From: Phytomonas francai | Lineage: Eukaryota; Euglenozoa; Kinetoplastea; Trypanosomatida; Trypanosomatidae | Direction of reading: 5' to 3' | NCBI GenBank assembly: GCA_001766655.1 | Contig: MJCC01000001.1 | Coordinates: forward strand, 161,444-222,135 | DNA length: 60,692 bases | Shown: piece by piece, positions 9,558-20,290 of the stretch | How the letters are laid out: each line of letters opens with the position of its first letter | How positions within the stretch are numbered: position 1 is the first letter of the stretch | The notes under the pieces: model-generated | Told to the model about the DNA's origin: nothing | Databases searched by the model: none | Seen by the model: only the letters and a program-made list of their open reading frames with translations | Made by a program: the position numbers and the translations under genes

Positions 9558-12140
9558 ATGCCCTCTCCAGCCCAGGTTCGATTGCTACCCCATTCTAATT
9601 TATCCACTTCAAATCGAACGCCATCCACGCACTCGGGATGGCCCGAGCGGACGGGGCTTTCGAGAACCTCTGCCAGCTACTCCTACCCCACGCCCGACGG
9701 CGAGGATTCAACGCACACGGCGAGGCCCCCCTCCGTCGATTCGAACTCCTTCACGCCGTCCTCGTCGGAGGATCGAAGCAGCAGCCGGAATATCACGCAG
9801 CGCGCTCGCATCCACGCAAAGGCGCGGGAATCGAATTCGAACGCGAAGCCGACCCGGGATGCGGAAATGGAGGGCGGGAAAAGATCCCCGGGTGGGGGCG
9901 AAATGGGGATTTTGAGGGCACCCCTCCCCCCGAACGAGGGCGCCGCGCTTTCCCCGCCTACTAACTCGCAGGTACCTTCTTCAGCGCCACCTGCAAGGAG
10001 GATAGGCCGCATCGCGGGATCTAACGCGTATGACCCTGAAAGTTATCCGTTTGGGGGGGGGAAAGAGTGGGAAAAGTCAGAGGGTCATGGTCTTACGACG
10101 ATAGCGAAGCGATTGAAACCCCACCGAGGTGAAGAAAAGGGATGCTATAGCGGCAATGCTATGCTACCAGGGAGCTACTCAGTCTCTTGGGAGTACGAAA
10201 TACGGCCTAATGAGAGCGCCTTTGCTGTGGTATCGCTTCCATCTTCCTCCGAGAGCTACGGCAGTAATACGAGTTTGAATCAACCTATTAACAATGGCGC
10301 GTTGGAAGCAGCTTGGCAATCACCGAGGAGCTGTAAAGTTGCTTCTACGAATCGAATCGATTTGTGCGCGGATTTCCGCAACCCCCCACTTCGGGGGTTT
10401 CCCGCACGCAAAGGCAACGACGCGCCCTCTTTTCGCAACGTCGACGCACGAGGAATCGATACGAATCGTGAAACTCCTTTCGATAGGGTCGAAAGGAAGA
10501 ACCGTGAGGATATCGGAGGTGAATCTCGCGTGAGTTCTTTCACGGCGTGTTCGATTTGCGCGTCTTCTTCGCGGCCGAGCTCCTCGACGTGCGGGTGTGC
10601 GTGCGCCTGCTGTGGGGGCTCGTGTTCGTGCTCGACCTGCAGTTGTGCGTCGTGCGGGTACTCCACCTCGGAAAGTGTGGAAACTTTACTTTCGTCCTCG
10701 TCCTCTTCTGCAGAAAGGAAGAGTCTACGCGAGGAAACGACGAAGAAGGTTCTGTTTGATCCGAAAGATCTTCCGATTGTCCCGAAGCTTCTTACGCTGC
10801 CGCCTCGGTCCGTGGAGATGGGGTTGGCGGATACGTCATTTGAAGCTCCCAAGGGCTCTTTGAATGCGGTTGAGGGTAAAGCCATAGCGTTGGAATTGGT
10901 CATGAAGGATGAATGCCTGCAGACAAGCCTCGAAGAAGTTGAAACGCAAACGCGTGTTGAAGAAGTTCCCGAGTTCCCCAGGTGTGAGGTTCCCAACAAG
11001 GAAATCCAAGAGATTCCCCTCGACGAGAGCAGCGTTAGGCTCTCAGCGGATTTACAGCGTTTGAGCTGCGCTTGCGAGGTGTGGTTTGAGCGGCACGAGC
11101 GACATATCTCAGATGCACTGGTAAGCATTCAAGAGCTTATAACTTCGGAATGGCAACGATATCTGCACGAGCAATCTGCCAAGTCGACCGAAAATAAAGA
11201 ATCCGGCGAAGGCGGAAATGAAAAGGCTGCTCACAAGCATCTCCCGGTGTTATATGCGATGGAGAGTGAAGCTCCACGGCCGATCTACGTAGACTGTGCA
11301 ACCTCTCCCATTTCTGAGGAAAAGGTGACTATTTCTAAAGCGATTCAAACTATCGTATCAGCTGCCGAAGAAGAGGCGCGTACGGCTGAATGTTTTGCGA
11401 CGGCGCATTCTATTGCAAACGATGCCTTCCGCACCGTGTTGGGCGCGCTCGAGGAGGAAGAAATAAAACAGCGTGAGTTTATAACCGAAATGGAGGCGAA
11501 TTTCCGTGTTGAGGGACTCTACGCACGCCATTCTGAAGTCCTTCGCGTGAATTCATTAGCGAATCAGCGTCTTCAGGCCGCTCAAAACGAGTTCTCTGCG
11601 CAGCTTATTTCTCAGCAGTGGCGGCAGCTCATTCAACTCCAAGCTTTCGAGATGGAGCGCCAAGAGCGGCTATTGATCGAAGCCGAGGAAGCTTCCACGA
11701 AGGGAGAGTTAATTCACAAATTTGACCAAGATATGCTTGCGTTCGAGCGTCGTGAGAGCGCGCGTAAACTTCAGGAGGCCGAGCATTCTCATCTTGAGCT
11801 GGAGGAGGGGGCTGCTCGCCTGCGTTCTTGGCAGCAGGAGGCGATAGTGCGGGAAAAACAACTTCGCGAAAAGCTTCTTTACGTTTTACGCCTGCCAACC
11901 GCCACATTGATTCAGTCCCAGGGGAAGTCGTTTAACGCGTCGGAGGACACTGATGATAATAGGAATGCTACCGCGTGTGGGGGATCTAATAATAGCTCTG
12001 AGGGTTTACGTCGACACGAACGAACTTATCATAGAAATATAGAAGAATTGGGAGGGCGGGATTTAGCCGTGCATCTTCGTTTTGCGCGCGCACATCAAGA
12101 GGCTATTAGAGCTGTAAGGGCTGAACAACGACGAGTTTGA
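9558..12140 (+). CDS. Unknown protein with Cys-rich patch and C-terminal coiled coil
   Basis: Length 860 residues from the first in-frame ATG; upstream in-frame codons begin at a TTG and look like spacer. I do not recognise the family. Residues 1-310 are Ser/Pro/Arg-rich and probably disordered. A striking patch at 331-366 holds 12 cysteines in 36 residues, mostly as C-x-C and C-C pairs among Ser and Gly. From about 495 the protein becomes Glu/Gln/Lys-rich and helical. A long predicted coiled coil spans about 655-850, with repeated A-x-E, Q-x-x-x-L and E-x-R patterns. There is no transmembrane segment or signal peptide. The shape would suit a cytoskeletal or scaffold protein, but that is inference only. 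Confidence 0.75.
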   Translation: MPSPAQVRLLPHSNLSTSNRTPSTHSGWPERTGLSRTSASYSYPTPDGEDSTHTARPPSVDSNSFTPSSSEDRSSSRNITQRARIHAKARESNSNAKPTRDAEMEGGKRSPGGGEMGILRAPLPPNEGAALSPPTNSQVPSSAPPARRIGRIAGSNAYDPESYPFGGGKEWEKSEGHGLTTIAKRLKPHRGEEKGCYSGNAMLPGSYSVSWEYEIRPNESAFAVVSLPSSSESYGSNTSLNQPINNGALEAAWQSPRSCKVASTNRIDLCADFRNPPLRGFPARKGNDAPSFRNVDARGIDTNRETPFDRVERKNREDIGGESRVSSFTACSICASSSRPSSSTCGCACACCGGSCSCSTCSCASCGYSTSESVETLLSSSSSSAERKSLREETTKKVLFDPKDLPIVPKLLTLPPRSVEMGLADTSFEAPKGSLNAVEGKAIALELVMKDECLQTSLEEVETQTRVEEVPEFPRCEVPNKEIQEIPLDESSVRLSADLQRLSCACEVWFERHERHISDALVSIQELITSEWQRYLHEQSAKSTENKESGEGGNEKAAHKHLPVLYAMESEAPRPIYVDCATSPISEEKVTISKAIQTIVSAAEEEARTAECFATAHSIANDAFRTVLGALEEEEIKQREFITEMEANFRVEGLYARHSEVLRVNSLANQRLQAAQNEFSAQLISQQWRQLIQLQAFEMERQERLLIEAEEASTKGELIHKFDQDMLAFERRESARKLQEAEHSHLELEEGAARLRSWQQEAIVREKQLREKLLYVLRLPTATLIQSQGKSFNASEDTDDNRNATACGGSNNSSEGLRRHERTYHRNIEELGGRDLAVHLRFARAHQEAIRAVRAEQRRV

Positions 12141-12857
12141 ATTACCATAGAACAAGTTTTAAGATAATGTTAACGTAGAAGGGTTTTCCTTTTCCGAAAC
12201 TATTATTTAATTATTTTCGGCGTTTAATAAGGGCGCTTAACCTATTTCTCATAACGCTACCAACCTGTGGATCTATACAGAAATAGGATTTTCCTATTTT
12301 GTAGTTTTTAAATATATTTATTCGTTTTATTTATTTCCATTTATTCTACATAGACGCCACTTTTACGCTAAAAATGCGCATAGAAATCGCCATAGACTAT
12401 GTTTGTGTATTTTGCTATCTTTAGTTTTTTTTTTTAAATGATTAGCAGTGTTAATGTCACCGCTATTACTATCCCGAACTCTCAGCATGACATTGAATAG
12501 TCACCGCTTCGGTGTGTGGGTGCGGAAGGATGTAGTTTTACCCTTCTGGCCCCCATACAAACCTAACATTGCGTTCAATATATATATATATATGCATATG
12601 TATATCAACAATTAAAGAAAATTCGCCTTGTTTATCAGTTATATTTACATTTTTGCATGGAAGCGTTTTCAAAAGAAAAAAGGAAAGGGTGCAGACGCGA
12701 CGATTGGTTATAGTATTATTAATTAAGAAACTTTATAGATCATCAATTTCAACGTAGGTAAATAGAGAAGTCCATTATATTCATTTATTGACTTATTTGT
12801 TATTGTCATTTTTATTTGCTCACTTTAGTAAATTGCTCAAGGAGCCTCCAATTTGAG
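12141..12857. other. AT-rich intergenic spacer
   Basis: About 0.7 kb of AT-rich sequence with a (TA)n tract near 12578-12594. No gene is supported: the open frame at 12569-12757 has no recognisable product. Confidence 0.6.
12808..12828 (+). promoter_or_regulatory. Candidate trans-splice acceptor
   Basis: A T-rich pyrimidine tract ends in an AG at 12827-12828. That is 29 bases before the ATG at 12858, and no ATG lies between. Confidence 0.5.
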
Positions 12858-15800
12858 ATGTTATCAATCGAAGAAAAGTTTCATGATTCCAAAGAGTTGC
12901 TCGAGCAAGGCCATAAATTCACTTCCACTGCTGAATCTAGTTATCCGAAGTTGTCCGCTGCTGCCGGATTTTCATTAAATCGCGCGACTAGTATTTCTTT
13001 TGAAGCAAATGAGGCGAATAAATCGGAATTACTTCCAAATATTTCGGAAATTAATTCAGGCACGAATGGAAATTCGATTCGAACGACCTGTAATAGCGGC
13101 AGCGATCTACCTCTTCCGATGGGCCAGCTGAAACCGCTAGCAGTTCTGCTGGATGAACCCAATAAGAAAGTGAAGGGGGAAAAGAAAGAGGAGGGGATGC
13201 AAAAAGACCCCCCCTCTGCGAATATGTTTAATAGCAAGGTGAAGACCACTCCGTTGAATCAATTCTCAAGCGCTCCTTTACATTCTTACCGTGGTAGTTT
13301 GCTGGGGTACCCTCCGCTGCCCTCCCTAACCCCCTCGCTTCCTCTCTGGGCCTGTGCAAATCCGCTCCCTCGCACCCCTCTCGTAAGTCATCCGCGAAAT
13401 TTCGACGCCCCGGTTGAGAAAATCTACAAAAGCGATGCGGAGTATAATAAGATGCGAGAAAAAACATGGGCTCTTCTTCGGGCCTGTCAGGAAAGCCTGG
13501 GGACGGGAATGTCATCCGGAAAGTATTCCCTTTCCAAGGGGAGTGCCGCGGCTTCTTTTCTATCCTACGGGCGTGGGTCGAGAGAGGGAAACGTGGAGAA
13601 TGGGGTTTCGCATAGCGCAAACAAATTCGAAGGCGATTCGGGTTTAGCGTTGGCAAAGTTAAAGGCCTCTCACTCGGCGCATCTCGATACGATCGCGCGC
13701 TCGGAGCGTCTTCTCAACGACCTCGCACAAACGCGCGCAGTGTACGCCGCGATGATGAACGGGTCGATCAGCCCTGCCAAAATAAAAAAAGGTGCGTATG
13801 CGAAAGACGAACGAGAACGAACGACCACGCGATCCTCGCGGCGGATAACGCGATCGACCACGTCCGTCTATTCCACGGGGAGCCTCACAAATGGCTCGAC
13901 GCGCACGCCGCGAGGGCGCCGGCGAGACTCCACGAGAACGCTGCCCTTTGACGACAAAATTCACGGCTGGGAGCTGAACGCGCGCGATGGCCGACGCCGC
14001 GATCGGCGATCGCCAGGCTCCCCGGAGCCCGACGCGCGGCTTCAAAGGCGCGATCGCGCGCGTGCGGATTGGCGTCGTCGAGGCCCGCCTTCGCGCGCGC
14101 GCAGCGCCGATTCCATTTTTAACGATGCGGAAGACGACGGCGGCGTCTTATCGGCCCCCGTGCGGCCTCGCCAGGGGCGGCTTCACGCGCGAATGCGAAC
14201 CGCGCGGGCGGGGGTTCATCCGGAACGAAACGATCCCGCGGAGACTTCCACGCGCCGCGGACTTTCACGGCTCTTTTCTCCCTCCGCGATCGCGAACGAT
14301 TCCCTGTCAGCTTCCCGACGACTCATGCCGTCTTTTCAGCCACCCCGCAGCGTCGGAAGCGGCATTCCGCTTGACAAGGAGCTCGAAGGAAGGGAATGGC
14401 GAGGAAATCAACCGGATGAATACGAAAAGGCAGAGAAAATGCACGCACGGCGTGCGTTGGAGGTTTTAAAAACAATTCGCGCGCTACGACGGCAGACGGA
14501 GGATCTTACCGTGCATCTTTTGCAGGCCTGCGGGGAGTGGAATTGCTGGAAAGAAGATACCCACCCGATCGATATCACGACTGCTGGGGAAAATATTACG
14601 ACTCACTCAACCAATACACAAGAAAGGATGATGATAAAGACGTCTCTTTTTCGCGATTTATTTGTGGCTTCCTCGCCGAATCAACTCTTTTCGGATCTCG
14701 AAAGTGATAACCTCGGGGATCAGGAGCGAATGCGGGAGAATTTATCCAAACTGCTCAGCTGGGGCACGCAGGAAAAATCGCTTAATGGAGTAGGCGCGTC
14801 CTCTGCCAACGTCCCCATGTCTACGCACCTTTACGAGCAGTTTGTGCGACTTTATACAATGCCGTGGAAACGCCGTATCCCGCCGCCGCCGCCTTTGTTG
14901 ATTCAAAATGAGCTCTTTCACGCCTTTCAGCGAAAATTCCCTGCACTTCGAGCGGAATGGTTCAAGAAACAACAACAACAACAACAACAACAATGCAAAC
15001 AAACGATCAAAAACGAAAGCGACTTGGTAGAGTCCGTTTTTGAGAAGGTAGCAAAGGCTGATGTTGACCCTTTCGCCGCATTCTCGGATCGTTTGGCCCG
15101 TCTATACAACGCGCAGAGTCTTTTGAGAAAGAAAAATCGACAAAAAATTAAATTACCCCTGCAGCGTAAACCTTTAACGAGACCCAAAAAGAAAAAAACT
15201 GGAGTGCTTTTCCCATCTCAAGCCTCGCAGAGTGAATTCGTGCCGACAGAGAGCGGTATTAGGGAAAGTAATCCGCAGAGACTTTACGATAGCGTGCTCG
15301 GTAGCCAAAGCGTGTCCAGTAGGGTTTCCCCTTCTACTTCTTTCTCGGAAGAAGACAAACATACAATTCCTCCGCCGTCGCGGGCGCCTGAGGAGAAGAA
15401 CCCGAACGATTCAAAGCTCCACCCATCACCGATACGTCCTATTCCTCAGCAATCTTTACCCCCGTTAAAGCAACCAAAAACGACGAAAATAAAGGAACTT
15501 CAACAGCAATCAAGCTCCTTTTTAACCAGTGAGGACGAGGATATCGAGTTGGATTTATCCCCCACGCATTCCTATCGAAAGGGCGTCGATAACAACCCCC
15601 ACGATGGGGTTAAAAGGAACGATCCTGCAGGAACTGATGCGAAAATGGTGAATTCTGACGCTATTTCCTCTCTTCCTCATCCTCTTCCCCCCTCCTTTAC
15701 TCCTTCTTTGTCCTCAAATTATGATATTTCCTCTCAACAGAGACATTCACCGGAAGAGAAAGGGGGAGAGTTGGTGGGGGGGGAGAACGCGCCCAATGAA

Positions 15801-16043
15801 GGGGGAAAACCCCCTGAAGGAAAGGCAAACCGCAAAGAAGCGGCACCTCCTATTTCAAACGACGCTGGGAGGTTGCGATCGGAAAATGAAATAAAGAAAA
15901 GCAGGGACAAAAAAGGTAGTGAGCCTCCCCGAGATCGAACCCAATCGCGAGATAAGTTAGTTGAAAGCCCCAAAACTAGAATTGGGAAGGACGGGAAGGT
16001 CAAAAAGAAATCATTTTTTAAAAGCCTTTTTATGTGCAAATGA
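12858..16043 (+). CDS. Unknown low-complexity protein, 1061 residues
   Basis: The frame is open from a TTG at 12816, but the first ATG is 12858 and a splice-acceptor-like AG lies just upstream, so I start there. I do not recognise the family. Residues about 310-500 form an Arg/Ser-rich, GC-rich stretch with many R-S, R-R and R-x-R motifs. A more ordered part at about 505-735 includes helical patches and W-K-R-R-I-P followed by five Pro. A pure glutamine run (CAA repeats at about 14968-14992) interrupts the protein near residue 704. The last 250 residues are Ser/Pro/Lys-rich, ending in a basic tail. There is no membrane segment. The Arg/Ser stretch resembles RNA-binding or phospho-regulated disordered regions, but no function can be assigned. 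Confidence 0.75.
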   Translation: MLSIEEKFHDSKELLEQGHKFTSTAESSYPKLSAAAGFSLNRATSISFEANEANKSELLPNISEINSGTNGNSIRTTCNSGSDLPLPMGQLKPLAVLLDEPNKKVKGEKKEEGMQKDPPSANMFNSKVKTTPLNQFSSAPLHSYRGSLLGYPPLPSLTPSLPLWACANPLPRTPLVSHPRNFDAPVEKIYKSDAEYNKMREKTWALLRACQESLGTGMSSGKYSLSKGSAAASFLSYGRGSREGNVENGVSHSANKFEGDSGLALAKLKASHSAHLDTIARSERLLNDLAQTRAVYAAMMNGSISPAKIKKGAYAKDERERTTTRSSRRITRSTTSVYSTGSLTNGSTRTPRGRRRDSTRTLPFDDKIHGWELNARDGRRRDRRSPGSPEPDARLQRRDRARADWRRRGPPSRARSADSIFNDAEDDGGVLSAPVRPRQGRLHARMRTARAGVHPERNDPAETSTRRGLSRLFSPSAIANDSLSASRRLMPSFQPPRSVGSGIPLDKELEGREWRGNQPDEYEKAEKMHARRALEVLKTIRALRRQTEDLTVHLLQACGEWNCWKEDTHPIDITTAGENITTHSTNTQERMMIKTSLFRDLFVASSPNQLFSDLESDNLGDQERMRENLSKLLSWGTQEKSLNGVGASSANVPMSTHLYEQFVRLYTMPWKRRIPPPPPLLIQNELFHAFQRKFPALRAEWFKKQQQQQQQQCKQTIKNESDLVESVFEKVAKADVDPFAAFSDRLARLYNAQSLLRKKNRQKIKLPLQRKPLTRPKKKKTGVLFPSQASQSEFVPTESGIRESNPQRLYDSVLGSQSVSSRVSPSTSFSEEDKHTIPPPSRAPEEKNPNDSKLHPSPIRPIPQQSLPPLKQPKTTKIKELQQQSSSFLTSEDEDIELDLSPTHSYRKGVDNNPHDGVKRNDPAGTDAKMVNSDAISSLPHPLPPSFTPSLSSNYDISSQQRHSPEEKGGELVGGENAPNEGGKPPEGKANRKEAAPPISNDAGRLRSENEIKKSRDKKGSEPPRDRTQSRDKLVESPKTRIGKDGKVKKKSFFKSLFMCK

Positions 16044-16701
16044 AAAAAGCATTCAGCGCGTTGTTTATTCAATGGAACATTGCACCTAAGTTTTGAGTTT
16101 TACATAGATTTGCTAAGGAACTTTAGACTTCATATAGTTGTCTAACTTTGCAGTAAAAAGCTAGCTTCAAAAAGACGTTGATTATTTTATTGATCTTAGG
16201 GTTTTTCCCCGTTCCTTGACATTTTAGATTTTTAGAAACACTTTTTTATTTAGTTTACTCTTTTTTTCTTCTTTTTCCTCTTTCTGCTAATTCTCTTTTT
16301 CCCCTATTATTTTACCACTCTGTATCTTTATTTGGGGATTATTTTATTTAGGCTATAATTGATGTTCTTTAATGTGCATGGGATATTTCCGTTCTATTTT
16401 TTCTTGTAATATATATATATATATATATATAATTAGACACTTTTATTATCTTTACGAATTTAAAAATTCGTCTCGAAAGGAGAATGTATGACATTCCTAT
16501 CTTACGCATTGAATTGAAAAACAGTTTTGCAACTACTTTTGCCGTGATTCTTTTCCATACCTTGATTTTGACCCCTTAGTATAGCTCATTTCCGTTTTTT
16601 CCCTCTTATACTTGACGATTTTTTATTAATCTTTTCACCTTTTCTTCCATAAATAATTATATATAAGAGATTGTTCATAATTTAGTTTCTTTATTTGCTC
16701 T
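16044..16701. other. Intergenic spacer with (AT)n
   Basis: About 0.65 kb, AT-rich, with an (AT)n tract at about 16409-16431 and long pyrimidine-rich stretches around 16200-16320. No gene is seen. Confidence 0.6.
16631..16667 (+). promoter_or_regulatory. Candidate trans-splice acceptor
   Basis: A C/T tract at 16631-16649 is followed by an AG at 16666-16667, 34 bases before the ATG at 16702. A second AG occurs near 16684. Confidence 0.5.
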
Positions 16702-19050
16702 ATGGAAATCATTAATGGCGAGGGCTGCACTATAAGCGAGCCCATGTTGAGTGCAGCTCCGAGCTCCATTTTCAAGAAACCCACTGAAAGTACCCTCTAT
16801 TCTCCAACGTTATATCAACGATCCCAATCCTTTAGTCAAAGCTCCCTTTCCTTAAGACGGAGTAGGGTTCAACGAACCCTATTCAAGTTTCCCGAAGAAC
16901 ATCTTGAGGAAAATTCTACCACCAAACGGGATGATTCTGAATCAATTTCATTGTCTAACATGGTGGCAAACTCGCCGGAATCCCCCACGCTCCCTCCCTT
17001 TCAACGGTCCTTCCGACGAGGTACGAAATTTCCGCTCATTCCCCTCGCGAAGGCCCCGCCAAAGGAGGCAAAACCCGAGAAGGTCACCGGTAGTTTTCAG
17101 GCCTACACGAAATGCCTCCTTCCGCTCTCGCAGTTTATCAAAGAAACGCTTCTCGAGGAGGAGAAAATCAACAAAGCGCGAAATCCAAGCGCGCCGATGG
17201 TGGAAACCCTTCCAGGCGAGAAGGAAGAATTCACCACGACGAGCCCGAAGGGTCCCGCGCTGAATTTTGGCGGTTCTCGCCTAGAATTACTGAAAAAAAG
17301 GCAAACCTTCTTTCAGAATCTGAGTTTAAAAAAGAAGGATTCACAAGCGGAGTGCGCAAAAAAATATCAGCTCGAGATCTTTCCTTTTCATGCAGAGCTT
17401 GAAGAACTTCGGAAAAGGGCGGCGTTGTTTTTTAATAAACAACGCCAAAGCTTCCTTACAGGATCGGATGCTAGCACCACGGAATCCATATCGTCCAAGA
17501 AGACCCTGCCCGTGCCTTCCGAAATCTTGTCGGAAGGGCTTGAGGTATTCTCTAACAATAGTAAACTCGCCCACCACAAAAAAGAAGGAGAACTGGCGGA
17601 AGAAAAACGCCACGATGGTATTCAATCACCAATGAAAGACCTGAGCGCCGCGCAGGCGAAGAGCACGGAAAGGATTGACAATAGTCATACGCAGGGTGGC
17701 GATTCGGTATCTCGAAGGCTACGGAAGCCCCATCATATCGGTATCCCCCTCTTACACACAGATGGGAAGGCAAAACACGCGAATTCTGATGGCTTACAGG
17801 ACGTGGAAAAGGGGGAAATGAGAAAATTCCGATATGATAGTCAATTTCTAAAGAAGAGGGCGAATTCCGCCCATAAGAGGTGGTTTTCGATGAAGAAGCA
17901 CAGACTCCACCATCCAGTCTGCTTAGATCCGATAAAACAGGAGCTTTGTAAAAAGCATTCGCACATCTCTCCAACCCGTTCTTCTATGAGCAAGCCTATC
18001 CATCCTTCCGATGGTATTGAGGCGGAAAGCCGCGATATTAGCCCTTTGAACGTGGAGAATTTAAGCATTGAGCTAGAAAAAATTGACTATACGCGTGAGT
18101 CTTCGATGATGTCGAAGGAAAACAGCGTTTCCATGCCCTCGCATCGTCCCGATAGCATGATCAAATGCCTTGGATTCGACGAAAGCGATGGTTTCGAACC
18201 TCGGAAAGATAACAGCATCAAGACGGCAAGAAATGAGCCGGGTGAGGTTGTTTTGCCTAAAAAAGATTCTTTCATTACGGCACCCACAACTTTTCCCGGA
18301 AAGGGCGACGATGACGGGGTGGATTGGCCCGGCAAACTTTCCGAGATGCTGGAGGACCGCAGTGGAAGCGCCTTTTCGCGAATGCTGAGCGGCCGCCTGC
18401 GGGAGGCACTCGTGTACGACGAGGATTTCATCACCTCCCCCCACTCCCAGCGGGGCCTGGACGTCTCGTCGAACACCACGGACCTCAAAAGTAATCGACG
18501 GAAGGATCTTTTTCCCACCCCATCCAAACGCGAGTCGAGCCCTTCACCGAAGGACGCACCCCCCCAAAAAAAAACAAACAAACCGCGTTCAATCGGGAAA
18601 CCGAATCGTTTAAAATCCAAGAAAGTCCGAGGTGGCAAAAAGAGGGAGGCGGGGGAAGGCAATCCGACGCCCAGGCGTTCTCCTCCCCCGCCTCTTTCGT
18701 CCTCCTGCACGTCCATTGCGGCGCGCGAGCCGCCCGTTCGGCGGGGGCGTTCGAGCGGCCTCTCGGCGTCGAGCAAAACGAGCGCGGGCTCGACGAAAAG
18801 CGCGCGATTCGCCGCGAATTTCAGCGCCGGTGGAAATTCCCTGCGGGAGTCCGTCCGGAGCTCGACGGATCGGCCGCCCCCCCCCCCGCCGTGCGGCGCC
18901 TTTCCTCCCTTTCCTCGCGGCCCAGCCTCGAAGGCGGGAGTGCGAAACGGACATCCGCGCATTCGAATTATCGCACGCCGCGTGCGCGCGCTTGGAATAC
19001 TTGCCGGAATGGCGAACCCACGCAAAATAAAACGGCCCTGCCGGCGTTGA
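16702..19050 (+). CDS. Unknown Ser/Lys-rich protein; 3' end probably frameshifted at a C11 run (true end likely 19331)
   Basis: As read, 782 residues. I do not recognise the family. The protein is rich in Ser, Lys, Arg and Pro with scattered helical segments (for example about residues 190-255), and it lacks membrane segments. The reading frame seems to break at a run of 11 C (18877-18887). After this run the annotated frame gives Pro-rich then Arg/Ile-rich sequence typical of an out-of-frame GC-rich stretch. The frame one base back (codons from 18891) gives Ser-rich sequence like that before the run. It continues through a Cys/His-containing segment (about 19050-19190) to a stop at 19329-19331. 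A missing C in the assembly or a minus-one slip would join them, giving roughly 875 residues. Function is unknown. Confidence 0.65.
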   Translation: MEIINGEGCTISEPMLSAAPSSIFKKPTESTLYSPTLYQRSQSFSQSSLSLRRSRVQRTLFKFPEEHLEENSTTKRDDSESISLSNMVANSPESPTLPPFQRSFRRGTKFPLIPLAKAPPKEAKPEKVTGSFQAYTKCLLPLSQFIKETLLEEEKINKARNPSAPMVETLPGEKEEFTTTSPKGPALNFGGSRLELLKKRQTFFQNLSLKKKDSQAECAKKYQLEIFPFHAELEELRKRAALFFNKQRQSFLTGSDASTTESISSKKTLPVPSEILSEGLEVFSNNSKLAHHKKEGELAEEKRHDGIQSPMKDLSAAQAKSTERIDNSHTQGGDSVSRRLRKPHHIGIPLLHTDGKAKHANSDGLQDVEKGEMRKFRYDSQFLKKRANSAHKRWFSMKKHRLHHPVCLDPIKQELCKKHSHISPTRSSMSKPIHPSDGIEAESRDISPLNVENLSIELEKIDYTRESSMMSKENSVSMPSHRPDSMIKCLGFDESDGFEPRKDNSIKTARNEPGEVVLPKKDSFITAPTTFPGKGDDDGVDWPGKLSEMLEDRSGSAFSRMLSGRLREALVYDEDFITSPHSQRGLDVSSNTTDLKSNRRKDLFPTPSKRESSPSPKDAPPQKKTNKPRSIGKPNRLKSKKVRGGKKREAGEGNPTPRRSPPPPLSSSCTSIAAREPPVRRGRSSGLSASSKTSAGSTKSARFAANFSAGGNSLRESVRSSTDRPPPPPPCGAFPPFPRGPASKAGVRNGHPRIRIIARRVRALGILAGMANPRKIKRPCRR

Positions 19051-19438
19051 GGACGGGAATCGCGGACTGCGCGACGCTGCGGCTCCGCGCGTGCGTGCTG
19101 AACACGCGCTGCCATGAGTGGGCCGTCAGCGAGCACCACGCGAGGCTCGCGGGCGAGAGGTGCGCGGCGATTTCCCAGCGAAAGTCCCCCGCACATCAGG
19201 CAAAAGGGAAAGGGAAATCATCCGGGGGGGGGCCGCGGACGACGAATCCGAAGGATTGGATCAAAAAGTATCCCCTTCCTAAACTGGATCACCCATCCAC
19301 CTCATTTGATGTCCAGGAGAGGAAAAGGTAAAAGGGCCTACTTTACACACTCTGAGAGTGGTATTTTCGGACCTGAATTAGTGAAAGACGCTTTCCTTTT
19401 TGGCTCTACTACTTTTTTTTTTAGACAATTATCTTCAC

Positions 19439-19472
<34 letters not shown>
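19439..19472. repeat. (ATT)n microsatellite
   Basis: Eleven or so uninterrupted TTA units in the spacer upstream of the giant gene. Confidence 0.9.
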
Positions 19473-19473
<1 letters not shown>

Positions 19474-20269
19474 GGATTGGGTTGACCAAAGTGATAGCTC
19501 GCAATAAATTGGAAGAGTAACGAATTCTAAAAGCTCTTGTCAATAGGAAGAGTAGTGGAAAAGGGTCAATGAATGAGGAAATGGTAGTTAAAGCTCCTTA
19601 GCATTATAAATGCAAGTTGAGTCAGGTAAATAAACTACTTTCCGATATGTACAACTATGCCTTTTGATTGAAAGACAAATGGCATTATCATTATTATTAT
19701 TGCTACTGTATCAAAATCGTGTAGAAAGCGCATTGCTTTTTGTAATTAACTATTTCTTAAAAATTCTGTATACACATATACATTTATGCTCAAGTGTATG
19801 CATCTTCTTATGTTTGTTCGTGAACGTGAAAGCTTCCCAGTAATTAGATTCATCACATTCATATGTGTGTATGCTTTTAGTGATGACTATTTTCAGTTCT
19901 ATTATTTGCCATAAATTTCTTAAAAAAATATAAATATATGCACTTTTATAATTGTCTTTATTTATTTGTATGCTTGTGTATCTCCCTTCACGATCTTCAT
20001 TCTAAGCATATTATGAGGCAGTTATAGATATTTTAAAAAAGTGACTTTGACATTTTCCGTTTTCTACTTTTTCGATGTTGAGTGGGAGATTATTTCACTT
20101 TATTTCTATTTTTAAATGTGCCTTTAAAAAGATATCAAAATCATACTGTCGAATAAAAAAATTACCTTGGATAGTTCATGTTAAAAATATGACCGTATTC
20201 CCCTTCGATTTCCCCACTCTTTTCCGTCGAATTCCACCTTTTCTACGCTTTTGAAATGTTTCCTGCAGT

Positions 20270-20290
20270 TTTTTTTTCCCATACCCAAAG
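20270..20290 (+). promoter_or_regulatory. Candidate trans-splice acceptor
   Basis: A T8-C3 tract (20270-20280) is followed by an AG at 20289-20290, about 70 bases before the ATG at 20363. Other AGs follow closely. Confidence 0.45.
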
